A stretch of DNA of 64,000 nt from Burkholderiales bacterium (GTDB lineage: Bacteria; Pseudomonadota; Gammaproteobacteria; Burkholderiales; Ga0077523): the NCBI GenBank assembly GCA_019747905.1, contig JAIEQG010000041.1, positions 1 through 64,000 of the forward strand, read 5' to 3'. A program made the translations under genes and the position numbers. Each line of letters starts with the position of its first letter. Position 1 is the first letter of the stretch. The notes beneath the pieces are model-generated. The model saw nothing but the letters and a program-made list of their open reading frames with translations, searched no databases and had not been told where the DNA came from. Below are positions 19,313 through 29,435 of the stretch, one piece after another.

Positions 19313-19945
19313 TTACTGCCGAACGGACGCGACGGAAGACAATTCGCGAAAACGGACCTTGTCGGCGTCATATTTCTCGCGGATATGGGTCGCCTCGGTC
19401 TGCTTCGCGCGCAGTTCCGATTCGAACAGGGCGACCTCCTTCTCCTGGAGGGCAATGTCTTCCCTGAGGCCGTCGGGCACCGGCTGACCGGCCTTCTGGT
19501 ACGGCTCGGTCTGCTTCTTCAGCGCTTCGAGGCGGGCCCAGGAGGCCTTCAGTCGCGGTTCGATTCCCTTGATCGCCTGCATCGGCAACGCGAGATTGCG
19601 GTCGCGCGCGACGTCGATCTCGGCTTCGGTCGTGTACGTGTTGATCAGCGCGTGGTCGCGGCGGCGCTGCTCGTAGAGGCGCTTGTCCGCGAGTTTCTTG
19701 CGCGCGACTTCCTCTTCCGTAAGCTTGGACTGGTCCACCGGGATGACGGCGTCGTTCTTCTTCAGAACGCGTCCGCGCTTGTCGATCTCGGTGGAACCCT
19801 GATCCTTGTATTCGGGCGGCATGCTCTCCGTGTAGTGGACCACACCCTTCTCGTCCACCCACTTGTAGAGCTTGGCTGCACCCGATGCGCCACTGGTCGC
19901 CAGAGCCAGTGTCGCAGCTAACATGATGAATATCGGGGACTTCAT
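19313..19945 (-). CDS. DUF4124 domain-containing secreted protein
   Basis: The 210-residue protein has a cleavable signal peptide (about 1-23, [19 protein letters not shown]) and then the DUF4124 hallmark [16 protein letters not shown] (residues 25-40). The rest is a charged, mostly helical region rich in Arg, Lys and Glu that is likely to form a coiled coil (about 75-205). DUF4124 proteins are common periplasmic proteins of proteobacteria with no firm function. Its ATG overlaps the pyrE stop by ATGA, so the two are translationally coupled. A terminator follows within gatB. Confidence 0.85.
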   Translation of the reverse strand: MKSPIFIMLAATLALATSGASGAAKLYKWVDEKGVVHYTESMPPEYKDQGSTEIDKRGRVLKKNDAVIPVDQSKLTEEEVARKKLADKRLYEQRRRDHALINTYTTEAEIDVARDRNLALPMQAIKGIEPRLKASWARLEALKKQTEPYQKAGQPVPDGLREDIALQEKEVALFESELRAKQTEATHIREKYDADKVRFRELSSVASVRQ

Positions 19946-20598
19946 GGGGAATGTACTCCATAGCGTTGCCGGTACGCCCGAACAGTCTGCAAGTGGTGTG
20001 CCAAATCCTCACGGCCTGACAGATACGCCTCGATGTCGTCCAAGGCACAGATACTCAAGACCGGAATGCCGAACAGCTGCCGGACTTCCTGCGCAGCGGA
20101 CAGGTCCCCCTTGCCGCGCTCCTGCCGATCCACGGCAATCACCACCCCGGCTGGTTCGGCTTCCGCCGCCCGGATCAGTTCGACCGACTCCCGGACCGAC
20201 GTTCCGGCCGAAATGACGTCATCGATGATGAGGATGCGGCCCCGCAAAGGGGCCCCGATCACGGTCCCGCCTTCCCCGTGATCCTTGGCCTCCTTGCGGT
20301 TGAACGCGAACGGCACATTGCGCCCAATTTCGGCAAGGGCCACAGCGGTGGCCGATGCCAGGGGAATTCCCTTGTAGGCGGGCCCGAAGAGCACGTCGTA
20401 GGCGAGCCCGGAAGCGTTCAGGGCCTGTGCGTAGAATTGCCCCAGGCGCCGCAGACTGGCGCCGTCGTTGAACAACCCCGCGTTGAAGAAGTAAGGCGAT
20501 TGCCGGCCGGCCTTGGTGGTGAACTCGCCGAACAGCAGCACGCCCTTCTCGATCGCGAATGCCACGAACTCCCCGCGAAACTTCTGCTTCTCATCCAT
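19942..20598 (-). CDS. pyrE: Orotate phosphoribosyltransferase
   Basis: PyrE joins orotate to PRPP to form OMP, the fifth step of de novo pyrimidine synthesis. The 218-residue product has the PRPP-binding motif [13 protein letters not shown] near residue 120 and the substrate regions FNAGLF and [10 protein letters not shown]. The ATG at 20598 is followed by [12 protein letters not shown], typical of the family; longer frames upstream overlap xth. The start codon physically shares two bases with the divergent xth start. Confidence 0.95.
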   Translation of the reverse strand: MDEKQKFRGEFVAFAIEKGVLLFGEFTTKAGRQSPYFFNAGLFNDGASLRRLGQFYAQALNASGLAYDVLFGPAYKGIPLASATAVALAEIGRNVPFAFNRKEAKDHGEGGTVIGAPLRGRILIIDDVISAGTSVRESVELIRAAEAEPAGVVIAVDRQERGKGDLSAAQEVRQLFGIPVLSICALDDIEAYLSGREDLAHHLQTVRAYRQRYGVHSP

Positions 20599-21370
20599 GC
20601 TGCGTATCGTCTCCGTCAATGTGAACGGCATCCGCTCCGCGGTTGCCAAGGGTTTTCTGCCGTGGCTCGAACAGCACAACGCCGACGTCGTGTGCCTGCA
20701 GGAGATCAAGGCCCAGGCCGGCGATCTCACCGATGCCATGCGCGCCCCCAAGGGACTCAAGGGTTGGTTCCACCACGCCGAACGCAAAGGGTACAGCGGC
20801 GTGGGCCTCTATTGCCGCCACGAACCCGATCGCATCGTCGAGGGCCTGGGCATCCCCGACATCGACGCCGAAGGCCGCTACCTCCAGGCGGACTTCGGCG
20901 ACCTCTCGGTGATTTCGTTCTATCTGCCTTCGGGTTCCACTTCCGAGGAACGGCTGCGAATCAAGTTCCGCTTCATGGAGCGAGTCATCCCGCGATTGCA
21001 CGAACTTGCGCTGAGCGGTCGCGACGTCGTCATCTGCGGCGACTGGAACATCGCGCACCGCGAGATCGATCTCGCCAACTGGCGCTCGAACCAGAAGAAC
21101 TCGGGCTTCCTGCCGGAGGAACGCGCGTGGCTCTCGGGCGTGTTCGATCATCTGGGCTACGTCGACGTGCACCGGCAGTTGGACCCGAATCCGGGCGTGT
21201 ATACGTGGTGGTCGAATCGTGGCCAGGCACGAGCGAAGAACGTGGGGTGGCGCCTCGACTATCAGATTGCCACGCCGGCCTTCGCGAAGCGGGCACGCAC
21301 GGCGTCGGTGTACACCGCGCAATGGTTCTCCGATCACGCGCCGCTCACGATCGACTACGCGACAAGTTGA
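20597..21370 (+). CDS. xth: Exodeoxyribonuclease III family AP endonuclease
   Basis: The product is a base-excision repair nuclease that cuts at abasic sites and degrades 3' ends. The 257-residue protein starts [15 protein letters not shown] and shows the exonuclease III motifs in order: VCLQEIK (metal-binding Glu), [15 protein letters not shown] (the usual GD[FW]N), GWRLDY and the C-terminal SDHAP (catalytic His). The ATG at 20597 overlaps the divergent pyrE ATG by two bases, so each 5' region lies in the other gene. Confidence 0.93.
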   Translation: MLRIVSVNVNGIRSAVAKGFLPWLEQHNADVVCLQEIKAQAGDLTDAMRAPKGLKGWFHHAERKGYSGVGLYCRHEPDRIVEGLGIPDIDAEGRYLQADFGDLSVISFYLPSGSTSEERLRIKFRFMERVIPRLHELALSGRDVVICGDWNIAHREIDLANWRSNQKNSGFLPEERAWLSGVFDHLGYVDVHRQLDPNPGVYTWWSNRGQARAKNVGWRLDYQIATPAFAKRARTASVYTAQWFSDHAPLTIDYATS

Positions 21371-21440
21371 CGTCCCCCCGACAGGCCTGCGGCCTCCTCC
21401 CCCGAGGGGGCCAGCCCGCGTGGGACGGCCCGGCATGGGC
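21368..21440 (+). repeat. Dispersed hairpin repeat, copy A
   Basis: This copy follows the xth stop. It contains a CCCCCGAGGGGG palindrome, then a conserved core (GACGGCCCGGC) flanked by GCCC/GGGC arms. It matches in order and spacing the copies at 33674-33914, which are on the opposite strand. No gene start follows here, unlike most other copies. Confidence 0.6.
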
Positions 21441-21454
21441 CGAGACGCTTCGGT

Positions 21455-22729
21455 CTACGCGCTCTTGGTGTCGCCACGCCAAGGAGCGACCTTGAACAGC
21501 AGCAGCATCCCGGGCACGGCCAGCAGCACGCACAGCCAGTAGAAGCCGAACCAGCCCATCCGCTCCACCAGCCAGCCGGTAGTCGCGTTCATGAAGGTAC
21601 GCGGTACGGCCGCGAGGCTGGTGAAGAGCGCGAACTGCGTCGCGGTGTAAGCCGGATTGGTGGTCCGCGCGATGAAAGCGACGAAGGCCGCGGTACCGAG
21701 CCCGACACCGAGCGCTTCCATGCTGATCACCACGGCGAGCGCGATCCGTTCCTCCGCGCCAATCGCCGTGTAGGGCCCCGCCTGGGCGAGCCACGCGAAG
21801 CCGACGATCGTCACCCACTGCGCGACACCGAACACCCACAGTGCCCGGTTGATGCCGAGCTTCACCATCCAGAGACCGCCCACCAGGCCGCCGATCACGC
21901 TCGGCCACAGGCCCGCGTGCTTGGCGATCAGTCCGATGTCCGACTTCGAGTAACCCATGTCGAGGTAGAACGGCGTGGCAAGCGCAGTCGCCATGCTGTC
22001 GCCCAGCTTGTACAGAAAGATGAAGCCGAGAATCAGGACCGCCGTACGCCAACCACCGTCACGGCTCACGAATTCGTGGAACGGTTCGACCACCGCTTGG
22101 CGCAGCGTCTTCGGTGCTGTGCCGCGCATCAAAGGTTCGCGCACCGAAAGCGACATGAACAGGCCCGGCAACATGAACACGGCCGTCACGACGAACACGG
22201 CGGACCAGGGCAGATGATCGGCGAGGATCAGCGACAGCGATCCAGGCACCAGGCCGGCGACTCGATACGCATTCACGTGCACGGAATTGCCGAGGCCGAG
22301 TTCGTGCTCTTCGAGCAACTCACGGCGATAGGCATCGAGGACGATGTCCTGGGTTGCACTCAGGAAGGCGAGCAAGGTGGCGGCGTACACGATCCACGTG
22401 AGATCGTCCTTGGGCGATAGCGACCCCAACCAGGCGATGACGGCCAGCAGACCTACTTGGGTCAGGATCATCCAGCCGCGCCGCCGGCCGAGTACGGGTA
22501 TCACGTAGCGGTCGAGCAGCGGTGCCCAGAGAAACTTCCACGTATACGGAAACTGGATCAGCGCGAATGCGCCGATCGCTTTGAGGCTGATGCCTTCCGT
22601 GCGCAGCCACGCCGGCACGAGGTTGAGCAGGATGTAGAGCGGCAGCCCGGAACTGAAGCCGGTGAAGATGCAGATCAGCATGCGCCGCGTGAGCAGCGCC
22701 GACCAGATCGACGGGCGCTCGCTCGTCAA
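21455..22729 (-). CDS. ampG: AmpG family muropeptide MFS transporter
   Basis: AmpG imports anhydro-muropeptides from the periplasm for cell-wall recycling. The 424-residue polytopic protein has 12 or more hydrophobic segments and AmpG features near the N-terminus: GFSSGLPLYILLNLVPAWL and QFPYTWKFLWAPLLDRY (residues 21-39 and about 59-75). It is shorter than the 491-residue E. coli protein. Its start overlaps the metW stop by four bases. It is the last gene of the leftward leuS-lptE-metX-metW-ampG run. Confidence 0.9.
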   Translation of the reverse strand: MTSERPSIWSALLTRRMLICIFTGFSSGLPLYILLNLVPAWLRTEGISLKAIGAFALIQFPYTWKFLWAPLLDRYVIPVLGRRRGWMILTQVGLLAVIAWLGSLSPKDDLTWIVYAATLLAFLSATQDIVLDAYRRELLEEHELGLGNSVHVNAYRVAGLVPGSLSLILADHLPWSAVFVVTAVFMLPGLFMSLSVREPLMRGTAPKTLRQAVVEPFHEFVSRDGGWRTAVLILGFIFLYKLGDSMATALATPFYLDMGYSKSDIGLIAKHAGLWPSVIGGLVGGLWMVKLGINRALWVFGVAQWVTIVGFAWLAQAGPYTAIGAEERIALAVVISMEALGVGLGTAAFVAFIARTTNPAYTATQFALFTSLAAVPRTFMNATTGWLVERMGWFGFYWLCVLLAVPGMLLLFKVAPWRGDTKSA

Positions 22730-23355
22730 GCGGAGACTGGAACAGCGCCGCCGGCGCGATCAAGGCGATACACCGCCAGCGCGCCCAGCATGTTGGGCCA
22801 GGTGGTCACCGGCTGCCCGCCGGCGAGCACGACCCGCTCGAGGATGCGCACACCATGGCCGCGGCAGAACTTCTCGAAGTCGGCGAGCGTGAAGAGGTGG
22901 ATGTTGGGTGTGTCGTACCACTGGTAGGGCAGTTCCTTCGACACGGGCATGTGACCGCCTATCAGCTGCAGCCGTGCGCGCCAGTAGCCGAAGTTCGGGA
23001 AACTCACGATGCCTTCGCGCCCGACCCGCAGGATCTCCTTGAGCAACCGCTCGGTGTGCTTCATCGCCTGCAGGGTCTGCGACAGGATCACGCAGTCGAA
23101 GGAACCGGAATCGAAACCCGACAGTCCCGCCTCGAGGTCGCTCTGGATCACGTTGACCCCGTTCTTCACGCACTCGAGCACGTTGTCGTCGGCGATGTCG
23201 ACGCCGTAGCCGGTGGCCCCGCGCGCTTCCTTGAGAAAGCGCAGCAGCGAGCCATCGCCGCAGCCGACGTCGAGCACGTGAGCGCCGGGCTTGATCCAGC
23301 CGGCGATCGCGCTGAAATCGGAGCGGGCGGGGAGTGCGGCGTTCACTCCAGGCAC
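22726..23355 (-). CDS. metW: Methionine biosynthesis protein MetW
   Basis: MetW is a methyltransferase-fold protein that partners MetX in many proteobacteria. The 209-residue product has the SAM-binding motif LDVGCGDGSLLRFL near residue 30 and the family block SFPNFGYWRARLQL. The exact role is unsettled; in some species it is needed for full MetX activity. It lies 97 bases downstream of metX and overlaps ampG. The sequence just upstream of the ATG is open in this frame, so a longer N-terminus is possible. Confidence 0.92.
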   Translation of the reverse strand: MPGVNAALPARSDFSAIAGWIKPGAHVLDVGCGDGSLLRFLKEARGATGYGVDIADDNVLECVKNGVNVIQSDLEAGLSGFDSGSFDCVILSQTLQAMKHTERLLKEILRVGREGIVSFPNFGYWRARLQLIGGHMPVSKELPYQWYDTPNIHLFTLADFEKFCRGHGVRILERVVLAGGQPVTTWPNMLGALAVYRLDRAGGAVPVSA

Positions 23356-23452
23356 TCCGCTGGCGCAGGCGAGGCTCGCGAGACCCGGGAGCGAGCACCG
23401 CCTTCCCTCACTTGCAGTGCGACCCAGCCACCGCGGTTCGTCCGGAATCGGT

Positions 23453-24595
23453 TCACAGCGGCAGCGCCTCCATGGAGGCGCGGATCAGGGCGTGATAGCG
23501 CGGGTCGTCCATCAGGAATGCGTCGTGGCCGTGCGGTGCGTCGATCTCGGCATAGGTCACGTCGAGACGATTGTCGAGCAGCGCCTTCACGATCTCGCGC
23601 GAGCGCGCCGGCGAAAAACGCCAATCGGACGTGAACGACACGACGAGATAGCGCGCCTTCGCACCTTTGAGGGCCGCGGAGAGATTGCCGCCGTGCTCGA
23701 GCGCCGGATCGAAGTAGTCGAGCGCCTTGGTGATGCGAAGGTAGGTGTTGGCATCGAAGTACGTGGAAAACTTGTCGCCCTGGTAGCGCAGGTAGGACTC
23801 GATCTCGAACTCGACGTCGAAGCCGAACTTGAACTCGCCGCCGCGCAGTTCGCGACCGAACTTCTCGGCCATCGCGTCATCGGAGAGATACGTGATGTGG
23901 CCCAGCATGCGCGCGAGCCGCAGGCCCCGGCGCGGAACCACGCCGTGCTCGTAGTAGTTGCCGCCGTGGAAATCCGGATCCGTCGTGATCGCCTGGCGCG
24001 CCACTTCGTTGAACGCGATGTTCTGGGCCGAGAGCTTGGGTGCACCGGCACTCACCAGGGCGAGGCCGACGCGGTCGGGATAGGTCATGGTCCATTGCAG
24101 CGCCTGCATGGCACCGAGGCTGCCGCCGATCACGGCGGCAAATCGTTCGATGCCAAGATGCGTCGCGAGGCGCGCCTGCGCTTGGACCCAGTCGTCCACC
24201 GTCACCACCGGAAAGTCCGCCCCCCAGGGCCGGCCGGTCGCTGGATTGACGCTGGCAGGCCCGGTGGAACCGTGGCAACCGCCGAGATTGTTGACACCCA
24301 CGACGAAGAACCGGTTGGTGTCGACCGGCTTGCCCGGTCCGATCAGGTTGTCCCACCAACCGACATCGCGCGGGTCACTGGCGTACCAGCCGGCCACATG
24401 GTGCGAGGCGTTCAGAGCATGGCATACGAGAATCGCATTGGATCGCTGCGCGTTCAGCGTGCCGTAGGTCTCGTAGCGCAGGTCGTACTGCGGCATCGTC
24501 GCGCCGCTCTTCAGGCGCAGCGGCGCGTCGAAATGCACATCGACCGGCGTGACCACACCGACCGAGTCGGCGATGTTCGGGGCAGCGGCGTTCAT
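23453..24595 (-). CDS. metX: Homoserine O-acyltransferase
   Basis: MetX acylates homoserine, the committed step of methionine synthesis. The 380-residue alpha/beta hydrolase has the nucleophile elbow GGSLGAMQ with Ser159, the GGCHGSTGP block near 107 and the C-terminal His in [10 protein letters not shown]. In betaproteobacteria with metW many MetX enzymes use succinyl-CoA rather than acetyl-CoA; the sequence alone does not let me decide. No SAM riboswitch lies upstream: the gene follows lptE by 16 bases. Confidence 0.93.
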   Translation of the reverse strand: MNAAAPNIADSVGVVTPVDVHFDAPLRLKSGATMPQYDLRYETYGTLNAQRSNAILVCHALNASHHVAGWYASDPRDVGWWDNLIGPGKPVDTNRFFVVGVNNLGGCHGSTGPASVNPATGRPWGADFPVVTVDDWVQAQARLATHLGIERFAAVIGGSLGAMQALQWTMTYPDRVGLALVSAGAPKLSAQNIAFNEVARQAITTDPDFHGGNYYEHGVVPRRGLRLARMLGHITYLSDDAMAEKFGRELRGGEFKFGFDVEFEIESYLRYQGDKFSTYFDANTYLRITKALDYFDPALEHGGNLSAALKGAKARYLVVSFTSDWRFSPARSREIVKALLDNRLDVTYAEIDAPHGHDAFLMDDPRYHALIRASMEALPL

Positions 24596-24611
24596 CGTCG
24601 GCGGGTCGGAA

Positions 24612-25139
24612 TCAGGTGTCTATCGTCGATGCGGCACGGATCGCCTGGATGCGCCGGAGCACCTGGCTCACGGCATCGCTTTGCATGTCCTTGAACAGCA
24701 GCTGCGCTTCGGCTTCCTTCGCGAGCACCTGGGTGTCGTCGTACGTCAGGTCGCGGCGCAGGATCACTTCGTCCGCGGGCAACCATTCCTTGCCCTTGCC
24801 GTCGTGAACCCGGAAGCTCACGCGGTAGCGCAACTGGAACTCACGCACGCGACCACCGCCGGACAACGCGAGAATGGTCCGCTCCTGGGATTCGGCGATC
24901 AGCGTGAGGATCGCCTGGGCGGTCTCCGGGTTCTCCGCGAGCTTGGTGCTGCTCGCCGTCTCGATGGCGCGGCGCAACTGACCGGTGAACGGCGAGTACT
25001 CCATGCCCTCGACGAAGATGGTGTCGAAGGGCAGGTCGGTGCGACCGCGTAGCTGGAACCCGCATGACGTGACGAGCGCGGCGACCGCCAAGGCACACAG
25101 CGCCCGCCGTCGATTCGGATCTCCCGCCTGAACCTTCAC
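24612..25139 (-). CDS. lptE: LPS assembly lipoprotein LptE
   Basis: LptE plugs the LptD barrel that inserts lipopolysaccharide into the outer membrane. The 175-residue product has a basic N-terminus (DPNRRRALC), a hydrophobic h-region and the lipobox VTSC with Cys26, followed by GFQLRG, the usual LptE start of the mature protein. It lies 32 bases downstream of leuS, the normal place in betaproteobacteria. The usual next gene, holA, is not present; metX follows instead. Confidence 0.92.
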   Translation of the reverse strand: MKVQAGDPNRRRALCALAVAALVTSCGFQLRGRTDLPFDTIFVEGMEYSPFTGQLRRAIETASSTKLAENPETAQAILTLIAESQERTILALSGGGRVREFQLRYRVSFRVHDGKGKEWLPADEVILRRDLTYDDTQVLAKEAEAQLLFKDMQSDAVSQVLRRIQAIRAASTIDT

Positions 25140-25171
25140 GCCTTACCCTTCACGCAGCTTGCCTCCGGTCC

Positions 25172-27808
<2,637 letters not shown>

Positions 27809-27887
27809 TCATCCGACCCCGCTTGGCGCCCGTATCTCAGCCCGGGCTGGTGGGGAGCGCGGCCCGCAGGCTTTTCAGGAGAACGTC

Positions 27888-28766
27888 ATGTTTTCGAAGT
27901 GGTTAGTGGCGGTAACGCTGGCAGCAGCGGCTACCGGCAACGCGCTCGCAGCCGCCGACGTGCTGGTCGAAGGCGTCAACATGCCCGCCTGGGTGACCCG
28001 GGCCGGACTGAAACAACCGCTCGGCGCCGGCGCGACGCTGCAGCCCGCGGACGAGATCACCACCGCCGCCGGGTCGCGCGTACTGCTGCGCCTGGGAGAT
28101 GGCAGCGCGGTCAAGCTGGGCGAGAACGCGCGCTTCGTGGTCGCCGCGGCAGCGCCTGCACCGGAGAACCGCAACCTGTTCCGCGCGACTCTGCAGGTGG
28201 TGGCGGGCGCCTTCCGCTTCACCACGTCGGCGCTGGCCAAGGCGCGTTCGCAGCGTGACGTCACGATCCAGCTACCGACCGTCACTGCCGGTATCCGAGG
28301 CACCGATCTGTGGGGCAAGGCGGAGGCCGGTCGCGAGTTCATCGTGTTGATCGAGGGCAGCATCGCGGTCAAGCGCGGCAGCGAGGCCGAAGTGGCCATG
28401 AGCGAACCGCTGTCGGTGTTCAACGCGCCCAAGGACGCGCCCACGCTACCGCTCGGCACCGTATCGATGCCGGACTTGGGCAAGTACGCCGCCGAGACCG
28501 AGATCGCCAGCGGCACCGGCGCGGCCCGCGCGGGCGGCAAGTGGAAGCTGACGGTCGGCACGTTCACGAACCAGGAAGACGCGCTCGGGTCTTACGACCG
28601 CTTGCGCGTAGCCGGCTATCCGGCGGTGATCCGTCCGAGCGCGTCAGATACCGGCACCACCTACCGCGTGCGCATCCTGAACCTGCCCTCGCGCGCCGAA
28701 GCGCTGGCCTTGGGCAAGCGGCTCAAGGCCGAGCTTGATCTCGGGGAGACGTCCGTCTCGATGTAA
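27888..28766 (+). CDS. FecR-domain and SPOR-domain periplasmic protein
   Basis: The 292-residue protein has a signal peptide (MFSKWLVAVTLAAAATGNALA). It continues with a FecR-type domain (about 45-150; GSRVLLRLGDGSAVKLGEN, later TVTAGIRGTDLWG) and ends in a SPOR domain (about 218-290; KWKLTVGTFTNQEDALGSYDR). SPOR domains bind denuded peptidoglycan, so it probably sits on the cell wall in the periplasm. It is not the classic FecR sigma regulator: no transmembrane helix or sigma gene is nearby. A good AGGAG ribosome site precedes the ATG. It is divergent from leuS. The same IRGTD motif occurs twice in the FecR protein at 53737-55089. Confidence 0.85.
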   Translation: MFSKWLVAVTLAAAATGNALAAADVLVEGVNMPAWVTRAGLKQPLGAGATLQPADEITTAAGSRVLLRLGDGSAVKLGENARFVVAAAAPAPENRNLFRATLQVVAGAFRFTTSALAKARSQRDVTIQLPTVTAGIRGTDLWGKAEAGREFIVLIEGSIAVKRGSEAEVAMSEPLSVFNAPKDAPTLPLGTVSMPDLGKYAAETEIASGTGAARAGGKWKLTVGTFTNQEDALGSYDRLRVAGYPAVIRPSASDTGTTYRVRILNLPSRAEALALGKRLKAELDLGETSVSM

Positions 28767-28775
28767 GTCGAAGAG

Positions 28776-28800
28776 GACCGGCGCCTTCCGGACGCCGGTC
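28776..28800. terminator. Hairpin between convergent genes
   Basis: GACCGGCG (28776-28783) pairs with CGCCGGTC (28793-28800). There is no U tract on either side. It lies between the FecR-SPOR stop and the convergent 133-residue gene, so it could act as a weak bidirectional terminator. Confidence 0.35.
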
Positions 28801-28814
28801 CGGCCCTCGGGGCG

Positions 28815-29216
28815 TTACTCGGCCGGCGGCTTGCAGAAGCGCGACCACTCCACCATCTGCTTAACGGCGTCCTTGCGCCGCGCGCCGTACATCATGGCGC
28901 GCATCATGGTCGCCTCGCCGGTGGCCTCCTTCACCACACGGCCGGTGAAGTTGATCGTGGACAGCTTGCCGACGATCACGTCGCCGGGCGCGAGCGGAAT
29001 GATCGGATCCATCTTGAGCACGATGCCGTAGCCCTCGTCGTCCTTGGTCAACATGAACTCGCACCGTCCATTGGTAGCCAGCCAGTCGATGGTGACGGCC
29101 ACCGGGCCGGGGGCTTCGGCGGCCGCAGCAGAGCCGGCACAGAACGCCAGCGCGGCGAGGCAACGCCGGATGAGCGTGGAGGCGGTCGGACTCGAGGAAA
29201 ATGTGTTCGGTTTCAA
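28815..29216 (-). CDS. Hypothetical secreted protein
   Basis: The 133-residue product has a signal peptide (hydrophobic CLAALAFCAGSAAAAEA, cleavage near 34) and a compact domain with two cysteines (GRCEFML and SRFCKPP) that may pair. I do not recognise the family. It is probably started by a TTG at 29216, because AGGAG lies at 29227-29223, six bases upstream; no in-frame ATG with such a site is present. It is a lone leftward gene, convergent with the FecR-SPOR gene and preceded by a dispersed hairpin repeat on the other strand. Confidence 0.65.
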   Translation of the reverse strand: MKPNTFSSSPTASTLIRRCLAALAFCAGSAAAAEAPGPVAVTIDWLATNGRCEFMLTKDDEGYGIVLKMDPIIPLAPGDVIVGKLSTINFTGRVVKEATGEATMMRAMMYGARRKDAVKQMVEWSRFCKPPAE

Positions 29217-29228
29217 AGCGTGCTCCTA

Positions 29229-29314
29229 GAATGAAACGACCCCCACGCTCCCTGCGATCGCTGCCCCCGAGGGGGCGCATCAATGGTTTGGGGCGGCCCG
29301 GCGCCACTGACATG
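29229..29314 (+). repeat. Dispersed hairpin repeat, copy B
   Basis: This element begins GAATGAAACGACCCCCACG, continues with CCCCCGAGGGGG and ends with a core TTGGGGCGGCCCGGC flanked by TCAATGGT and GCCACTGA arms that pair with G-U wobbles. It is nearly collinear with copy D at 34874-34954 (minus strand). The ATG that follows its end is not the start of a real gene. Confidence 0.7.
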
Positions 29315-29406
29315 GCGGATGTATGCGCGCCGGCAGGCGCAGACCGGACCGGAACGATACCAGATGACCCACGGGCAAAATGCCTCGGCCCGCGTGGAGC
29401 GCCCTC

Positions 29407-29412
29407 TATAAT
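29407..29412 (+). promoter_or_regulatory. -10 box (TATAAT) for the UvrD-family helicase gene
   Basis: A consensus TATAAT lies 23 bases before the ATG at 29436. No convincing -35 is present. Confidence 0.5.
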
Positions 29413-29435
29413 TCGGACACAACCCGAATCGCTCC

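Noticed and set aside
24596-24611. SAM riboswitch before metX
   Set aside because: Only 16 bases separate lptE and metX, too few for an aptamer.
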